A stretch of DNA of 47,408 bases from Candidatus Ulvibacter alkanivorans (GCF_003333325.1 NZ_QOLC01000115.1:1-47408); one strand, 5' to 3'. Counted from the stretch's first letter, positions 8,501 through 17,725 are shown. A program made the numbers and translations. The notes: a model not told the origin generated them from the sequence alone.

Positions 8501-10015
8501 TTAAATTAAAGACTTACCGGTCATTTCTTTTGGTGGTTCAATTCCCATTAATTGCAATACAGTAGGCGCGATATCTCCCAAGACGCCGCTTTTTACTTCG
8601 GAAAGGTCATTGTCTACGACTATGATAGGGACCGGATTTGTTGTGTGAGCCGTATTTGGGGACCCGTCGGGATTTCGCATGGTTTCACTGTTGCCATGAT
8701 CGGCTATGATAATAGTAGTATAGTCGTTCTCTAAAGCCGTTTGCACGATGTTCTTGGTGCATTTATCCACCGTTTCACACGCGGCAACAGCTGCTTCAAA
8801 TACGCCTGTATGTCCAACCATATCCGGGTTGGCAAAATTTAAGCAAATGAAATCTGCCGATTTGTTTTCCAATTCGGGAATGATCTTGTCTCGTATCTCA
8901 TAAGCACTCATTTCGGGCTTAAGGTCGTAAGTGGCAACTTTTGGTGACGGACATAAAATACGACGCTCACCGGTAAATGGAATTTCACGCCCTCCGGAAA
9001 AGAAGAACGTTACGTGAGGGTATTTTTCAGTTTCAGCAATTCGAATTTGTGTTCTATTATGTTGTTCCAACACCTCACCTAAGGTCATCTTTATGTTTTC
9101 TTTGCTGTAGACTACACGAATTCCCTTAAATGCATCATCATAATTAGTGAGTGTCACAAAATGCAAGGGCATTGTTTTCATACCAAAGCCTTCATAATCT
9201 TGCTGCGTGAGTACTTCGGTAAGTTGTCGTCCGCGATCGGTACGAAAATTAAAGAAAATGACTACATCCTCAGCTTCAATCGTTGTTAATGGTTTGTCAT
9301 TTTCGGCATATACGATAGGCTCTAAAAACTCATCGGTAATACCGTTTTCGTAACTGCTGCGAATGGCTTGGACAATGTTCGTAGTTTGCTCTCCTTTTCC
9401 GAAGCGCAAAAGATCGTACGCCTTTTTTACCCGCTCCCATCTTTTGTCACGATCCATCGCATAATACCTGCCAATTACAGAGGCTAGCTTTGCCGAAGTT
9501 TGACTAAGTGTTTTTTGCAACTCTTCAATAAAACCTGCTCCAGATCTTGGATCGACATCACGACCATCGGTGAAGGCGTGAACGTAGACATTGCCTACTT
9601 TTTTCTCTGCTGCCGCTTTAAGTAGGCCTTTTAGATGATCTATGTGTGAATGCACACCACCATTAGAGACCAAGCCAATAAAATGAACGTTTTTATTATT
9701 CGCTTTGGCATAGTCGAAAGCTTCGGTTAAAGTGGACTCCTGCAGCAAGGTGTTGTTTTTTACTGCCATGTTGATCTTTGCTAGATCTTGATACACGATG
9801 CGTCCTGCGCCTAGATTCATATGCCCAACTTCACTGTTACCCATTTGGCCATCAGGCAAACCTACATTCATACCATGCGTGAGAAGTTGTGCGTTGGGAT
9901 AAGCGGAATTCAGTGAATCGATAAACGGTGTTTTGGCTTGCGAAATCGCCGAAACTGAAGGATCTTGTGTAATTCCCCAGCCGTCGAGTATTAGTAAAAG
10001 GACCTTTTTGTTCAT
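8501..10015 (-). CDS. gpmI: 2,3-bisphosphoglycerate-independent phosphoglycerate mutase
   Basis: This enzyme interconverts 3- and 2-phosphoglycerate in glycolysis and gluconeogenesis through a phosphoserine intermediate, using two Mn ions. At 504 residues it is the normal length. Visible landmarks are Asp11 in LILDGWG, the catalytic Ser61 in MGNSEVGHMN, HIGLVSNGGVHSH-like segments near residues 112-125, the DGRDVDPRSG substrate loop, and the C-terminal metal ligands in IIADHGNSE and PNTAHTTNPVP. It has its own near-leaderless promoter and stands alone between the HAD gene and the M48 gene. Confidence 0.96.
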   Translation of the reverse strand: MNKKVLLLILDGWGITQDPSVSAISQAKTPFIDSLNSAYPNAQLLTHGMNVGLPDGQMGNSEVGHMNLGAGRIVYQDLAKINMAVKNNTLLQESTLTEAFDYAKANNKNVHFIGLVSNGGVHSHIDHLKGLLKAAAEKKVGNVYVHAFTDGRDVDPRSGAGFIEELQKTLSQTSAKLASVIGRYYAMDRDKRWERVKKAYDLLRFGKGEQTTNIVQAIRSSYENGITDEFLEPIVYAENDKPLTTIEAEDVVIFFNFRTDRGRQLTEVLTQQDYEGFGMKTMPLHFVTLTNYDDAFKGIRVVYSKENIKMTLGEVLEQHNRTQIRIAETEKYPHVTFFFSGGREIPFTGERRILCPSPKVATYDLKPEMSAYEIRDKIIPELENKSADFICLNFANPDMVGHTGVFEAAVAACETVDKCTKNIVQTALENDYTTIIIADHGNSETMRNPDGSPNTAHTTNPVPIIVVDNDLSEVKSGVLGDIAPTVLQLMGIEPPKEMTGKSLI

Positions 10016-10019
10016 GGTA

Positions 10020-10027
10020 CAAAGATA
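10020..10027 (-). promoter_or_regulatory. -7 promoter box of gpmI
   Basis: On the minus strand the sequence is TATCTTTG, an exact TAnnTTTG match. It ends four bases before the gpmI ATG, so the transcript should start at or within a few bases of the start codon. Confidence 0.5.
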
Positions 10028-10076
10028 ATGACAAAATCCTGCTTAGTGTAGCAATATGGCCGAAATGACCACTTGT

Positions 10077-10844
10077 TTAGCCGCCATATTTTTGAATAGA
10101 TTCTTCGATCTTTTGTATCCTATTGTCCGGATCGGGATGTGTGCTTTTAAATTCTGGCGCGCGATTGGGCCCCGAAGCAGCTTTTAATATTTCCATGACG
10201 CGTATCATTTCACGTGGCTCATATCCGGCCTTGATCATAAAACGTACACCCAGATCGTCACTTTCCAGTTCGTCCTCACGACCGTTGCCTAACAATACAT
10301 TTTGACCAATCCCGGCTACTAAACCGCCCGCATCGGCACCCACAGAAGCTCCGGTAGAAATAGTTTTCCAAAATTCGCTATTGGCAATTCGTTCTGCCGA
10401 ATGTCGCCCTAAGACATGACCAATTTCATGCCCGAGCACTCCAGCTAGTTGGTCTTCGTTCTCCAGCTGAGAATACAATGCATAGGTGATGAATATTTGT
10501 CCGCCAGGCAACGCAAACGCATTTACGGTATTCGAATCGGCCAGTAAATGAAACTCGTATTGGTATGGAGTGTCGCGTGCAACACTATTTTGAACCAATT
10601 TGTTGCCTACCAAGTCGACCAATGCTTGTGCATTTTGGTCCGGATACATACCGCCATATTCGGCAGCCATTTGAGGCGCACTTTGTAATCCGATCCTAAT
10701 TTCCTCTTCGGTAGACAAAGAGATCGCTTGGTCTTTACCGGTATACGGATTTTCTTCGGTATTTGCACATTTCTTAAAGAACGCAAACGCCACGATCGCT
10801 AAACCAATCAAAATTCTGATCTTCCAATTGCCTCTCATTCGCAT
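10077..10844 (-). CDS. M48 family metallopeptidase (BepA/LoiP-like), envelope-located
   Basis: This zinc protease has 255 residues. One hydrophobic segment (about 9-23) follows a basic start, and a Cys26 sits after KK, so it is more likely membrane-anchored than a classical lipoprotein. The active site is complete: HEIGH (His139, Glu140, His143), continuing VLGRHSAERI, and the third ligand Glu192 in DELESDDLG. Members of this family act as outer-membrane protein quality-control proteases or chaperones in the periplasm. No TPR domain follows, so this is the short form. It is transcribed alone or with the M15 gene 24 bp upstream. Confidence 0.9.
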   Translation of the reverse strand: MRMRGNWKIRILIGLAIVAFAFFKKCANTEENPYTGKDQAISLSTEEEIRIGLQSAPQMAAEYGGMYPDQNAQALVDLVGNKLVQNSVARDTPYQYEFHLLADSNTVNAFALPGGQIFITYALYSQLENEDQLAGVLGHEIGHVLGRHSAERIANSEFWKTISTGASVGADAGGLVAGIGQNVLLGNGREDELESDDLGVRFMIKAGYEPREMIRVMEILKAASGPNRAPEFKSTHPDPDNRIQKIEESIQKYGG

Positions 10845-10868
10845 ACCACTACTTTTTATGATTTAAAG

Positions 10869-11609
10869 TTACGAAAGTAATTTGGGATTTATGTCTAGTA
10901 TGTTGTTGGCTCGATACCGTTCAATAAATGCTTCGGAAAAATGCTCGGCGCCAAGAATCTTTTCCTCAAGCACCAATTGCTTTAGGTCTAATTTTTTATA
11001 GGCTTGTAGCATTGGTATGGAAACGGGAGCATAACTAAAATGCCATGGTTCGTACGCAAACCCCTTTCGCAAGGCGTTGTCGGTGTACGTTTCATAAAAT
11101 CCGAATTCGGCTGCGTGCTCATCCATCCATGCTTTAAACTTGCAAAAAGGGCCATTGCCATGAAAGTGTTTTGCTTGTAATACGCTGGCCGGGCGCGGCG
11201 CATTGGCTTGAATAAGGTCTAGATCGGTGCCCCAATGATGTCTTGAGGTGCCAGGGATCGTAGAATACTCGATGATCTTTTCAATAGCATCGGTAGGTGA
11301 TAACCCCTGCTTTGTAAATCGATCGTATTTTCCCTCAAAGATCTCTTTTTGACGCTGAAAACTCCGGTAGGCAGAAACTACTTCAATTTCGATATTGGCC
11401 TTAGCGGCGGCACGTTTCATTTTTGTTAATGCTTCGGAAGCTTCGCGATGCATGGTCGAGGTATAAGTATCACCAACAAGATCTTGATTTCCTTTGCCAA
11501 TAAGTTGATTCCGACTAAAAGATTGTGTCCCGGAAAAAGACAACTGCGGTAGGACAGCTATACCAATTCCACCCAAGCCGGTAATTTTAATAAATTTATT
11601 TCGGTTCAT
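10869..11609 (-). CDS. M15 family D-alanyl-D-alanine carboxypeptidase-like peptidase
   Basis: The 246-residue protein has the VanY/DacB-type zinc site: SRHHWGTDLD with His124 and Asp131, and EPWHFSY with Glu187 and His190. The VVSAYRSFQRQ segment typical of the fold is at about 77-87. The N-terminus (MNRNKFIKIT followed by a glycine-rich hydrophobic stretch) is probably a signal for export, so it should trim peptidoglycan peptides in the periplasm. It diverges from the acetyltransferase gene; the two start codons are 36 bp apart. Confidence 0.88.
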   Translation of the reverse strand: MNRNKFIKITGLGGIGIAVLPQLSFSGTQSFSRNQLIGKGNQDLVGDTYTSTMHREASEALTKMKRAAAKANIEIEVVSAYRSFQRQKEIFEGKYDRFTKQGLSPTDAIEKIIEYSTIPGTSRHHWGTDLDLIQANAPRPASVLQAKHFHGNGPFCKFKAWMDEHAAEFGFYETYTDNALRKGFAYEPWHFSYAPVSIPMLQAYKKLDLKQLVLEEKILGAEHFSEAFIERYRANNILDINPKLLS

Positions 11610-11645
11610 TTTATATCTTAGTATGGATTTAAAAGTACTATAATT

Positions 11646-12092
11646 TTGAACGAATCTCCTATCTCCTTTCGTATTATTCCGGCTTCAGAAATACACAGCA
11701 TTCTTCCTTTATTAAAGATGCTTAGTAAGAAAACACCTTCCGAAGCCATATTAAAAACTCGCCTCACCGAAATGGCACAACAAAATTACGAATGTGTTGG
11801 TATTTATCTCGATTCGGTACTTATTGGTTGTTGTGGGCTATGGTTTCAAACGAGACACTACGCAGGTAGAAGTATAGAAATGGACCATGTGGTGGTCACC
11901 GACGAACATAGAAACAGTGGCATTGGCAAGAAATTGATGAATTACGTATATGAGTACGCCAAAAAACATGATTGTAACTGGGTAGAATTAAATACCTATG
12001 TCGATAATTTTCTCTCTCACAAGTTTTATTACAGTCATGGATTTGTTGCAAAAGGCTATCATTTTATTAAGGATATTACACAAACAACCTAG
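11646..12092 (+). CDS. GNAT family N-acetyltransferase
   Basis: The 148-residue protein has the GNAT fold with the acetyl-CoA loop RNSGIGKKL (motif A), the preceding strand MDHVVVTDEH, and the C-terminal FYYSHGFVAKGYHF typical of the family. The substrate is unknown. The first fold strand (ISFRIIPASEI) needs the TTG at 11646 as start, because no ATG lies between the upstream in-frame stop at 11619 and residue 25. That TTG overlaps a sequence (TAATTTTG, 11641-11648) that looks like a -7 box, so either the box is not used or the true start is an unusual codon. It overlaps the tail of pepE on the other strand by 17 bp. Confidence 0.8.
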   Translation: MNESPISFRIIPASEIHSILPLLKMLSKKTPSEAILKTRLTEMAQQNYECVGIYLDSVLIGCCGLWFQTRHYAGRSIEMDHVVVTDEHRNSGIGKKLMNYVYEYAKKHDCNWVELNTYVDNFLSHKFYYSHGFVAKGYHFIKDITQTT

Positions 12093-12786
12093 CGAAATTG
12101 GTACCGGGACCTAGTTCGATTGCCGACTTGTTTTGTTCGAATACGCGCGCACTGAGGTCTCCTTTAAGAATAATTTCGTGATTGGTAGCTCGTAACCAAC
12201 TCCCTTCTCGTAACCCTACGACAGGAACCGTATTTTGAGTATGAAATTCGTTGATACGAGTTTCACGCGTTTCACCCATATGCTCGCTATTGGATATAGG
12301 ATCTAGATAGTGCGGATTAATATTGAACGGTACTATACCAAGCGTTTTGAATGAAGGAGGATATACAATAGGCATATCGTTCGTGGTTTGCATAGTGAGT
12401 CCGCAAATATTGCTGCCTGCGCTAGTACCAAGGTAAGGTAGTCCGTTTAAAATGGCCATTCGTAACGGTTGCATCATCGCATGCTTGTATAGTTGAGAGA
12501 CCAACAAGAAGGTGTTTCCACCACCGGTAAATACTCCGGTTGTCTTTTTTAACGCGTCTAATGGATCGGAAAAGGTGTGAATACCGACAACTTGCTTGTC
12601 TATTTGCTGAAATGCTTCGGAAGCTTTTGCCGTGTATTCGTCATGCGATATACCGCTGGGGCGAGCGTAGGGGATGAACAAGATCTCATCGGTATCTTTG
12701 TAAAGTTCTGAAAGCGCGTTTAGTAGATAGTCAAGGTAACTCCCGCCGAAAAGTGTGGAAGTGCTGGCAATAACACAATTCTTCAT
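12076..12786 (-). CDS. pepE: Dipeptidase PepE (S51 aspartyl dipeptidase)
   Basis: PepE hydrolyses dipeptides with N-terminal aspartate. This copy has 236 residues, matching the family. The nucleophile elbow LGTSAGSNICG gives Ser122, preceded by GVFTGGGNTF, and the catalytic His159 lies in NINPHYLDP. The protein has no signal peptide and should be cytoplasmic. It is a single gene that converges with the acetyltransferase (17-bp overlap) and diverges from the next plus-strand block. Confidence 0.92.
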   Translation of the reverse strand: MKNCVIASTSTLFGGSYLDYLLNALSELYKDTDEILFIPYARPSGISHDEYTAKASEAFQQIDKQVVGIHTFSDPLDALKKTTGVFTGGGNTFLLVSQLYKHAMMQPLRMAILNGLPYLGTSAGSNICGLTMQTTNDMPIVYPPSFKTLGIVPFNINPHYLDPISNSEHMGETRETRINEFHTQNTVPVVGLREGSWLRATNHEIILKGDLSARVFEQNKSAIELGPGTNFARLFV

Positions 12787-12858
12787 AGAAATAATTATTG
12801 CATAAATTTAACAAACGAAAAGGAATAACTCTCGTCTTTATAATGTAATTTCAAACTT

Positions 12859-13665
12859 ATGAAAGCTCGATTCCTTCTTATACTATTGCTGTTGCCATGT
12901 TTAATGTTGGCACAAGAAGTGGATCGTGTCACAATTAACGGAGTGATAACTGCACCCGAAGGGGATGACGTAGAAGGCGTGAATGTGTATAATAGCTCTT
13001 CCCAACGAGGCACTGTAACCGATGCCGACGGAACCTTTACTTTGGATGTAGCCGAAAATGACAGAGTGCAAATTACGGCCTTACAGTTTCAATCTTTTAC
13101 GGTAATTGTGGATAAAGGCGTCCTGGATGCCAAGCAAATGGCCATTTATTTAAATCCGGCTGTAAATGTTTTAGAAGAAGTTATAGTGCGACCGTATGAT
13201 CTTTCAGGAAACATACGAGCCGATGTGGCGCGCATAAAAACGGTAGACCTCGATACCGAATGGGCCTTAGACTATGAAAACCTTGAATTCGAATACGGTT
13301 TTATTGTGGATGCGCAAACATCGATTCGTGGGAATAAGGCCGAAGAAGCCTATTACAACGGACAAAAACCGTATGGAGGCAATATTTTGGGGTTAATCGG
13401 GTTGTTGCTTCCGAAGAAAAAGAAAAGAGATTCTTCGGCAAACGCACAAGAGTTGCTCTTGTACAACGCCCTACGCCAGCGATTTAGCAATGCATATATT
13501 GTGGAAACTTTCAACATACCACCTTCTCAAGCAAACGATTTTATCTACTTTGCAGAAGAAAATGGGGTTCGAGCGAGCATGCTACGCGCCGAAAACGAAT
13601 TGGAACTGTTGGCATTTATGTCAGAAAAGGCAGAAGCCTATAAACAACGTCGTGCAAAACAATAG
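12859..13665 (+). CDS. Carboxypeptidase-regulatory-like domain protein, secreted
   Basis: The 268-residue protein has a signal peptide (cleavage near MLAQ, residue 19) and a CarboxypepD_reg-like beta-sandwich: VEGVNVYNSSSQRGTVTDADG, TFTLDVAENDRVQITALQFQ and a closing IYLNPAVNVLEEVIV strand. This is the N-terminal module of TonB-dependent receptors, but no plug or barrel follows. Instead there is a helical, basic C-terminal part with a KKKKR stretch. The next gene encodes a diverged paralogue overlapping by 14 bp. Lone proteins of this kind are common in Flavobacteriia and of unknown function. An envelope role is likely from the signal peptide and neighbours. Confidence 0.82.
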   Translation: MKARFLLILLLLPCLMLAQEVDRVTINGVITAPEGDDVEGVNVYNSSSQRGTVTDADGTFTLDVAENDRVQITALQFQSFTVIVDKGVLDAKQMAIYLNPAVNVLEEVIVRPYDLSGNIRADVARIKTVDLDTEWALDYENLEFEYGFIVDAQTSIRGNKAEEAYYNGQKPYGGNILGLIGLLLPKKKKRDSSANAQELLLYNALRQRFSNAYIVETFNIPPSQANDFIYFAEENGVRASMLRAENELELLAFMSEKAEAYKQRRAKQ

Positions 13666-14425
13666 CAGCTATTTATGTGTTCTTCTTTTATTTTTTGTCG
13701 CTCTGGTGAACGGACAGGAAAAGGAGATTCATGGAACCATTACCAACGAATCTGAAGTGGAAGGGATTCATATTCTAAATACGACCTCCAGATATAATAC
13801 AGTAACCAATGCCTTCGGAAACTTTTCGATCGAAGTAAACCTAAACGATACCCTATTAATATCTTCGGTAAAATATATGCCCGAAAAAGTGGTGATCACC
13901 GATTCGATTTATGAAAACCAAATATTGACAATAGAATTACGGGAGTTGATCAACGAGCTGGATGAGGTGTTCTTGAGACCCAAGCTAACCGGTAACCTAG
14001 AAACCGATCTCAAAAATATAAAGACCGAAAAACCCATTAATTTCGATGATGTTGGAATCCCCGGTTTTAAAGGAAAACCGGAAGAGAAGATCGTCCCTAT
14101 TGTTCCATCGCTTGGAACGTTTACCACTGTAGATCTGGAAGCCATGTACAAACACATTAGCGGTTACTATAAAAAATTAAAGATTAAACGAAAGTGGGAG
14201 GCTCAAAACACCGACGCAGCCAAGATCATCAATTTTTATACGCGTAACTTTTTCTTCGAAGCGTACAATATCCCCGAAGGACGACTGTACGATTTTATGT
14301 TATTTTGTATCGAAACTTCAAGCCTGCAGCGTGACTTTAAAAACGAGAATTACAATGCGGTCTTGGCAATTTTTTCTGAAAAAAGCGAAATGTATGTAAA
14401 CAGACTTTCCGAAAAAAAGGAATAG
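13652..14425 (+). CDS. Second carboxypeptidase-regulatory-like domain protein, GTG start overlapping its paralogue
   Basis: The open frame reaches back to 13490, but residues read before 13652 are an out-of-frame copy of the upstream gene. The GTG at 13652 gives a clean signal peptide (SSYLCVLLLFFVALVNGQ) directly before the domain, so I place the start there (257 residues, 14-bp overlap with the stop of the previous gene). The domain follows the paralogue closely: EGIHILNTTSRYNTVTNAFG, LLISSVKYMPEKVVI, LRELINELDEVFLRP, then TGNLETDLKNIKT. The C-terminal half is helical. The overlap suggests translational coupling. The function is unknown; an exported envelope protein is inferred. Confidence 0.8.
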   Translation: MQNNSSYLCVLLLFFVALVNGQEKEIHGTITNESEVEGIHILNTTSRYNTVTNAFGNFSIEVNLNDTLLISSVKYMPEKVVITDSIYENQILTIELRELINELDEVFLRPKLTGNLETDLKNIKTEKPINFDDVGIPGFKGKPEEKIVPIVPSLGTFTTVDLEAMYKHISGYYKKLKIKRKWEAQNTDAAKIINFYTRNFFFEAYNIPEGRLYDFMLFCIETSSLQRDFKNENYNAVLAIFSEKSEMYVNRLSEKKE

Positions 14426-14477
14426 TTATTGTAACAATACCGTTTAAAAAACGTCTAACGCAGTTAGAATTTACCAT

Positions 14478-14981
14478 ATGAAGTTTGTAAAAGTTGCCCT
14501 TATCTTGTTCCTGTTCCCTTTGCTAACAGCATCGACAGCACATAAATTTTATGTAAGCATCACCAAGATCGAGCATGTTGAAGAAACAGAATCCCTACAG
14601 ATTATCACCAAGATCTTTATTGACGATATTGAAGATGTGCTTCAAAAACGTTACGATCCTAACGTCTCGCTCGCAACCACTAAAGAACGTGAGCAAGACG
14701 CCGCACTTTTAAAAAAATACATTCTTCAGAAATTAAAAATAAAAGTAAACGGCAAGCCTGTTACGTACGATTATATTGGTAGAAAATACGAAACCGATGT
14801 GGTCAAGTCCTTTATTGAGGTAAAAGGGGTCAAAGACATAAACTCGATAGAAATTGAGAACAAAGTGCTTATGGACCTCTTTCCTGAGCAGCAAAACATT
14901 GTTCATGTTAAAACCGATTCAAACAGAAGAAGCCTCTTGTTGGATGCAGATAATCCTAAAGGATTGTTAAACTTCAATTAA
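14478..14981 (+). CDS. DUF6702 family exported protein
   Basis: The 167-residue protein has a signal peptide (LFLFPLLTASTAH) and begins its mature part with HKFYVSITKIEH, characteristic of the DUF6702 group in Flavobacteriia. The mature domain is predicted to be mostly beta, with an acidic middle (IFIDDIEDVL) and a C-terminal NRRSLLLDADNPKGLL. No catalytic motif is visible. It lies 69 bp upstream of the M1 aminopeptidase and 52 bp after the paralogue pair, an arrangement that I believe recurs in related genomes. Confidence 0.75.
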   Translation: MKFVKVALILFLFPLLTASTAHKFYVSITKIEHVEETESLQIITKIFIDDIEDVLQKRYDPNVSLATTKEREQDAALLKKYILQKLKIKVNGKPVTYDYIGRKYETDVVKSFIEVKGVKDINSIEIENKVLMDLFPEQQNIVHVKTDSNRRSLLLDADNPKGLLNFN

Positions 14982-15050
14982 ATAAATCATAACCGCACTA
15001 GAAAAGTTATTTTTAGAACCTTAAAATTTAGAAACCATAACTAATTACAA

Positions 15051-17354
15051 ATGAAAGTAGTAAAGTATCTCTCTCTGGTCGCCCTTTTTCTGGCGGCAGG
15101 TATGACCTATGCGCAAGAAGAAGAAACAACCGAGCGCAAACCCGGACATACCAATAACAACCGATTTAAGCAATTATACGAAGAGTTTTCAACGCCAAAC
15201 ATGTTTCGTACGGCGAGTGGAGCTCCAGGACCGGAATATTATCAACAACAAGCAGACTATGTGATGAACATTGAGCTTGACGATAAGAATGCGCGAATTT
15301 ACGGTGATGAAACCATTACCTACACCAACAATTCGCCGGACGAGCTAGAATATCTTTGGGTACAACTGGATCAAAATGTGAGAGCTCAAGATTCTCCTTC
15401 ACCTCTTATTGAACCAAGCGGTGCTGCTCCTGCAGACGCAGTTGGAAGTTTCGTAACGAATTATATGGGCGCCGGCTTTGATGGTGGTTTTAAGATAGAA
15501 CATGTAAAAGATACCAAAGGCGGTGATCTTCCTTACATCATCAATCAAACCATGATGCGTGTCGAAATACCAGAAAATTTAGAACCGGGAGAAAAATTCA
15601 GCTTTTCTATCAAATGGTGGTATAATATCCCGGAGCATACCGTAGACCGTGCCAGAAGTGGATATGAAACTTTCGATGACGGCAATCGCGGATATGTGAT
15701 CGCTCAATTTTACCCTAGAATGGCAGTATACAATGATGTCGAAGGATGGCAAAATAGTCAGTTCTGGGGGCGTGATGAATTTGCGCTTCCCTTCGGAAAC
15801 TTTGACGTAAACATTACGGTACCAGCAGACCATACATTAGATGCAACCGGTAAGCTACTGAACAGAAAAGAAGTTTTTAGTAAAGAAATGATGAATCGCT
15901 ATGAAAAGGCGAAGAAGACGTACGATAAACCGGTAATAATTGTAACTGAAGAGGAAGCGGAAGCAGCTTCTAAAGGATTTGCAACAGCAAAGAAAACATG
16001 GAAGTTCCGTGCCGAGAATGTACGTGATTATGGTTTCGCTACTTCACGACGATATATCTGGGATATGATGGCGGTCAAGATTGGAGATAAAGATGTCATG
16101 GCGGTTTCAGTATATCCTCCCGAGGGGAACCCTTTATGGGAAGATTACTCAACCAAAGCAGTGGCTAGTACCTTGAAGACCTACTCAAGAATGGCTTTCG
16201 ATTATCCGTATCACAAGGCGATCTCGGTTCACGCAAAGAACCAAGGGATGGAATACCCTATGATCTGCTGGAACTACGGAAGACCCGACAAGGACGGTAA
16301 CTACAGCGAACGTACCAAATACGGGATGATAAGTGTTATTATTCATGAGGTTGGTCATAACTATTTCCCTATGATCGTTAATAGTGATGAGCGTCAATGG
16401 ACGTGGATGGACGAAGGGCTAAATACCTTTGTTCAATATGTGGCAGAGCAAGACTTTGGAGAATGGTATCCAGATGCGATCGCACCAAATACGAAATACC
16501 CGTCGAGAAGAGGTCCGGCCAAGAACATCGTAGATTATATGGCAGGTGACCAAGATTACATGGCGCCTATTATGACCAAAGGATTAAACACCTATAACTT
16601 TGGAGCAAATGCCTATGCAAAGCCGGCGACCGGATTAAATATACTTCGTGAAACGATCATGGGACGCGAATTATTCGACTATGCATTTAGAACGTATTCA
16701 CAGCGTTGGATGTTCAAGCACCCAACTCCCGAAGATTTCTTCCGTACCATGGAGGATGCCTCTGCAGTCGATCTAGACTGGTTCTGGAGATCTTGGTTCT
16801 ATAGCACCGACTACACCGATATTGGTGTAAAAGAAGTGAAGAAATTCTATGTTACTTCAAAAATGAACAAGCAGGTGAGAGAATTGATCGAAGCCCGTGG
16901 AATGAAAGAAAGCGACCTCCCACCACTGGTATATTTGGTTGAAGAAGGAAGTGAAGATTTTGAAGAGAGTATGAGAACGGCTACACTAAACGATGTAACG
17001 ACCTTGCAAGAATATCTAATGGACAACATGACGCCACAAGAGCGTGCTAATTTAGAACAGCCTAAATATTTTTATGAAGTAACTTTCGAGAAGCCGGGAG
17101 GTATTCCTATGCCTATCATTGCAGAGTATACCTACAGCGATGGTTCTACAGAGCGCATAACCTATCCTGCACAGATCTGGAGAAAGAATGATAGTTCGGT
17201 TGGAAAAGTAATCGCATCCGATAAGGAGATTACTAAAATTGTTGTAGATCCCGATGAGGAAACAGCAGATATCGACACTTCCAATAACACTTGGCCACAG
17301 CGCAATAAAATGGGAGAGTTCAATAGCTTTAAAGAAGACGTAAAAGGAGAATAA
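15051..17354 (+). CDS. M1 family metallopeptidase (gluzincin aminopeptidase), exported
   Basis: This zinc aminopeptidase-like protein has 767 residues with an N-terminal signal peptide (cleavage near TYAQ). The gluzincin site is complete: HEVGHN with His432, Glu433 and His436, and Glu455 in WMDEGLNTF, giving the HExxH-X18-E spacing of M1. The GAMEN exopeptidase motif is replaced by QGMEYP (about residues 401-406), typical of this Bacteroidota branch. The N-terminal half is the beta-sandwich domain (TITYTNNSPDELEYLWVQLDQN). The C-terminal part adds a beta-rich region (about 640-767). It should degrade peptides in the periplasm or at the cell surface. Confidence 0.92.
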   Translation: MKVVKYLSLVALFLAAGMTYAQEEETTERKPGHTNNNRFKQLYEEFSTPNMFRTASGAPGPEYYQQQADYVMNIELDDKNARIYGDETITYTNNSPDELEYLWVQLDQNVRAQDSPSPLIEPSGAAPADAVGSFVTNYMGAGFDGGFKIEHVKDTKGGDLPYIINQTMMRVEIPENLEPGEKFSFSIKWWYNIPEHTVDRARSGYETFDDGNRGYVIAQFYPRMAVYNDVEGWQNSQFWGRDEFALPFGNFDVNITVPADHTLDATGKLLNRKEVFSKEMMNRYEKAKKTYDKPVIIVTEEEAEAASKGFATAKKTWKFRAENVRDYGFATSRRYIWDMMAVKIGDKDVMAVSVYPPEGNPLWEDYSTKAVASTLKTYSRMAFDYPYHKAISVHAKNQGMEYPMICWNYGRPDKDGNYSERTKYGMISVIIHEVGHNYFPMIVNSDERQWTWMDEGLNTFVQYVAEQDFGEWYPDAIAPNTKYPSRRGPAKNIVDYMAGDQDYMAPIMTKGLNTYNFGANAYAKPATGLNILRETIMGRELFDYAFRTYSQRWMFKHPTPEDFFRTMEDASAVDLDWFWRSWFYSTDYTDIGVKEVKKFYVTSKMNKQVRELIEARGMKESDLPPLVYLVEEGSEDFEESMRTATLNDVTTLQEYLMDNMTPQERANLEQPKYFYEVTFEKPGGIPMPIIAEYTYSDGSTERITYPAQIWRKNDSSVGKVIASDKEITKIVVDPDEETADIDTSNNTWPQRNKMGEFNSFKEDVKGE

Positions 17355-17375
17355 TCTTTTTAACTCACTAATTAA

Positions 17376-17404
17376 AAGCCTCGTTACTTTAACGAGGCTT
17401 TTTT
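17376..17404 (+). terminator. Rho-independent terminator after the M1 peptidase gene
   Basis: AAGCCTCGTTA (17376-17386) pairs with TAACGAGGCTT (17390-17400) around a 3-nt loop and runs into a T tract. It starts 22 bp after the stop codon. Confidence 0.9.
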
Positions 17405-17425
17405 ATTTATAGGCCGAAACTTGTT

Positions 17426-17433
17426 TATATTTG
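17426..17433 (+). promoter_or_regulatory. -7 promoter box of the tatA/PAP2 genes
   Basis: TATATTTG matches TAnnTTTG exactly and ends 4 nt before the ATG at 17438, so the transcript is probably leaderless or nearly so. Confidence 0.5.
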
Positions 17434-17437
17434 CAGC

Positions 17438-17725
17438 ATGATCGCACAAGCACATTTTCTTTTTATTAGTGGAGCAGAGATAGGTTTTATCCTGTTCATA
17501 GTGCTATTGGTGTTTGGAGCCGACAAAGTGCCGGAGATCGCTCGTGGTCTAGGTAAAGGAATGCGACAAATTAAAAACGCTACCAACGATATCAAATCTG
17601 AGATCACAAAAAGTGCCGAAAAACAAGGTATCGATGTCGATATCACCAAAGATGTACGTGAAGAGATCGATAAAGTAAAAGAAGACATCGAAGAGGTTAC
17701 AGGATCTGTAAAAAGAAAGTTCTAA
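17438..17725 (+). CDS. tatA: Twin-arginine translocase TatA/TatE family subunit
   Basis: TatA oligomers form the passage for folded proteins in the Tat pathway. This copy has 95 residues. It has a short N-terminal membrane helix (GFILFIVLLVFGADKVPEI), the conserved FG hinge, the amphipathic helix ARGLGKGMRQIKNATNDI, and a charged acidic/basic C-terminal tail. The membrane helix starts after about 10 extra residues (MIAQAHFLFI), as in several flavobacterial TatA proteins. TatB and TatC are not adjacent. The stop codon directly abuts the start of the PAP2 gene. Confidence 0.92.
   Translation: MIAQAHFLFISGAEIGFILFIVLLVFGADKVPEIARGLGKGMRQIKNATNDIKSEITKSAEKQGIDVDITKDVREEIDKVKEDIEEVTGSVKRKF

Noticed and set aside
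13490..13651. N-terminal extension of the second CarboxypepD_reg-like gene
   Set aside because: It reads the upstream gene out of frame and has no signal peptide or domain; the GTG at 13652 places a clean signal peptide directly before the domain.
14427..14442. Small TATTG/CAATA inverted repeat after the second CarboxypepD_reg-like gene as a terminator
   Set aside because: The stem is only about 5 bp, AT-rich and without a T tract.
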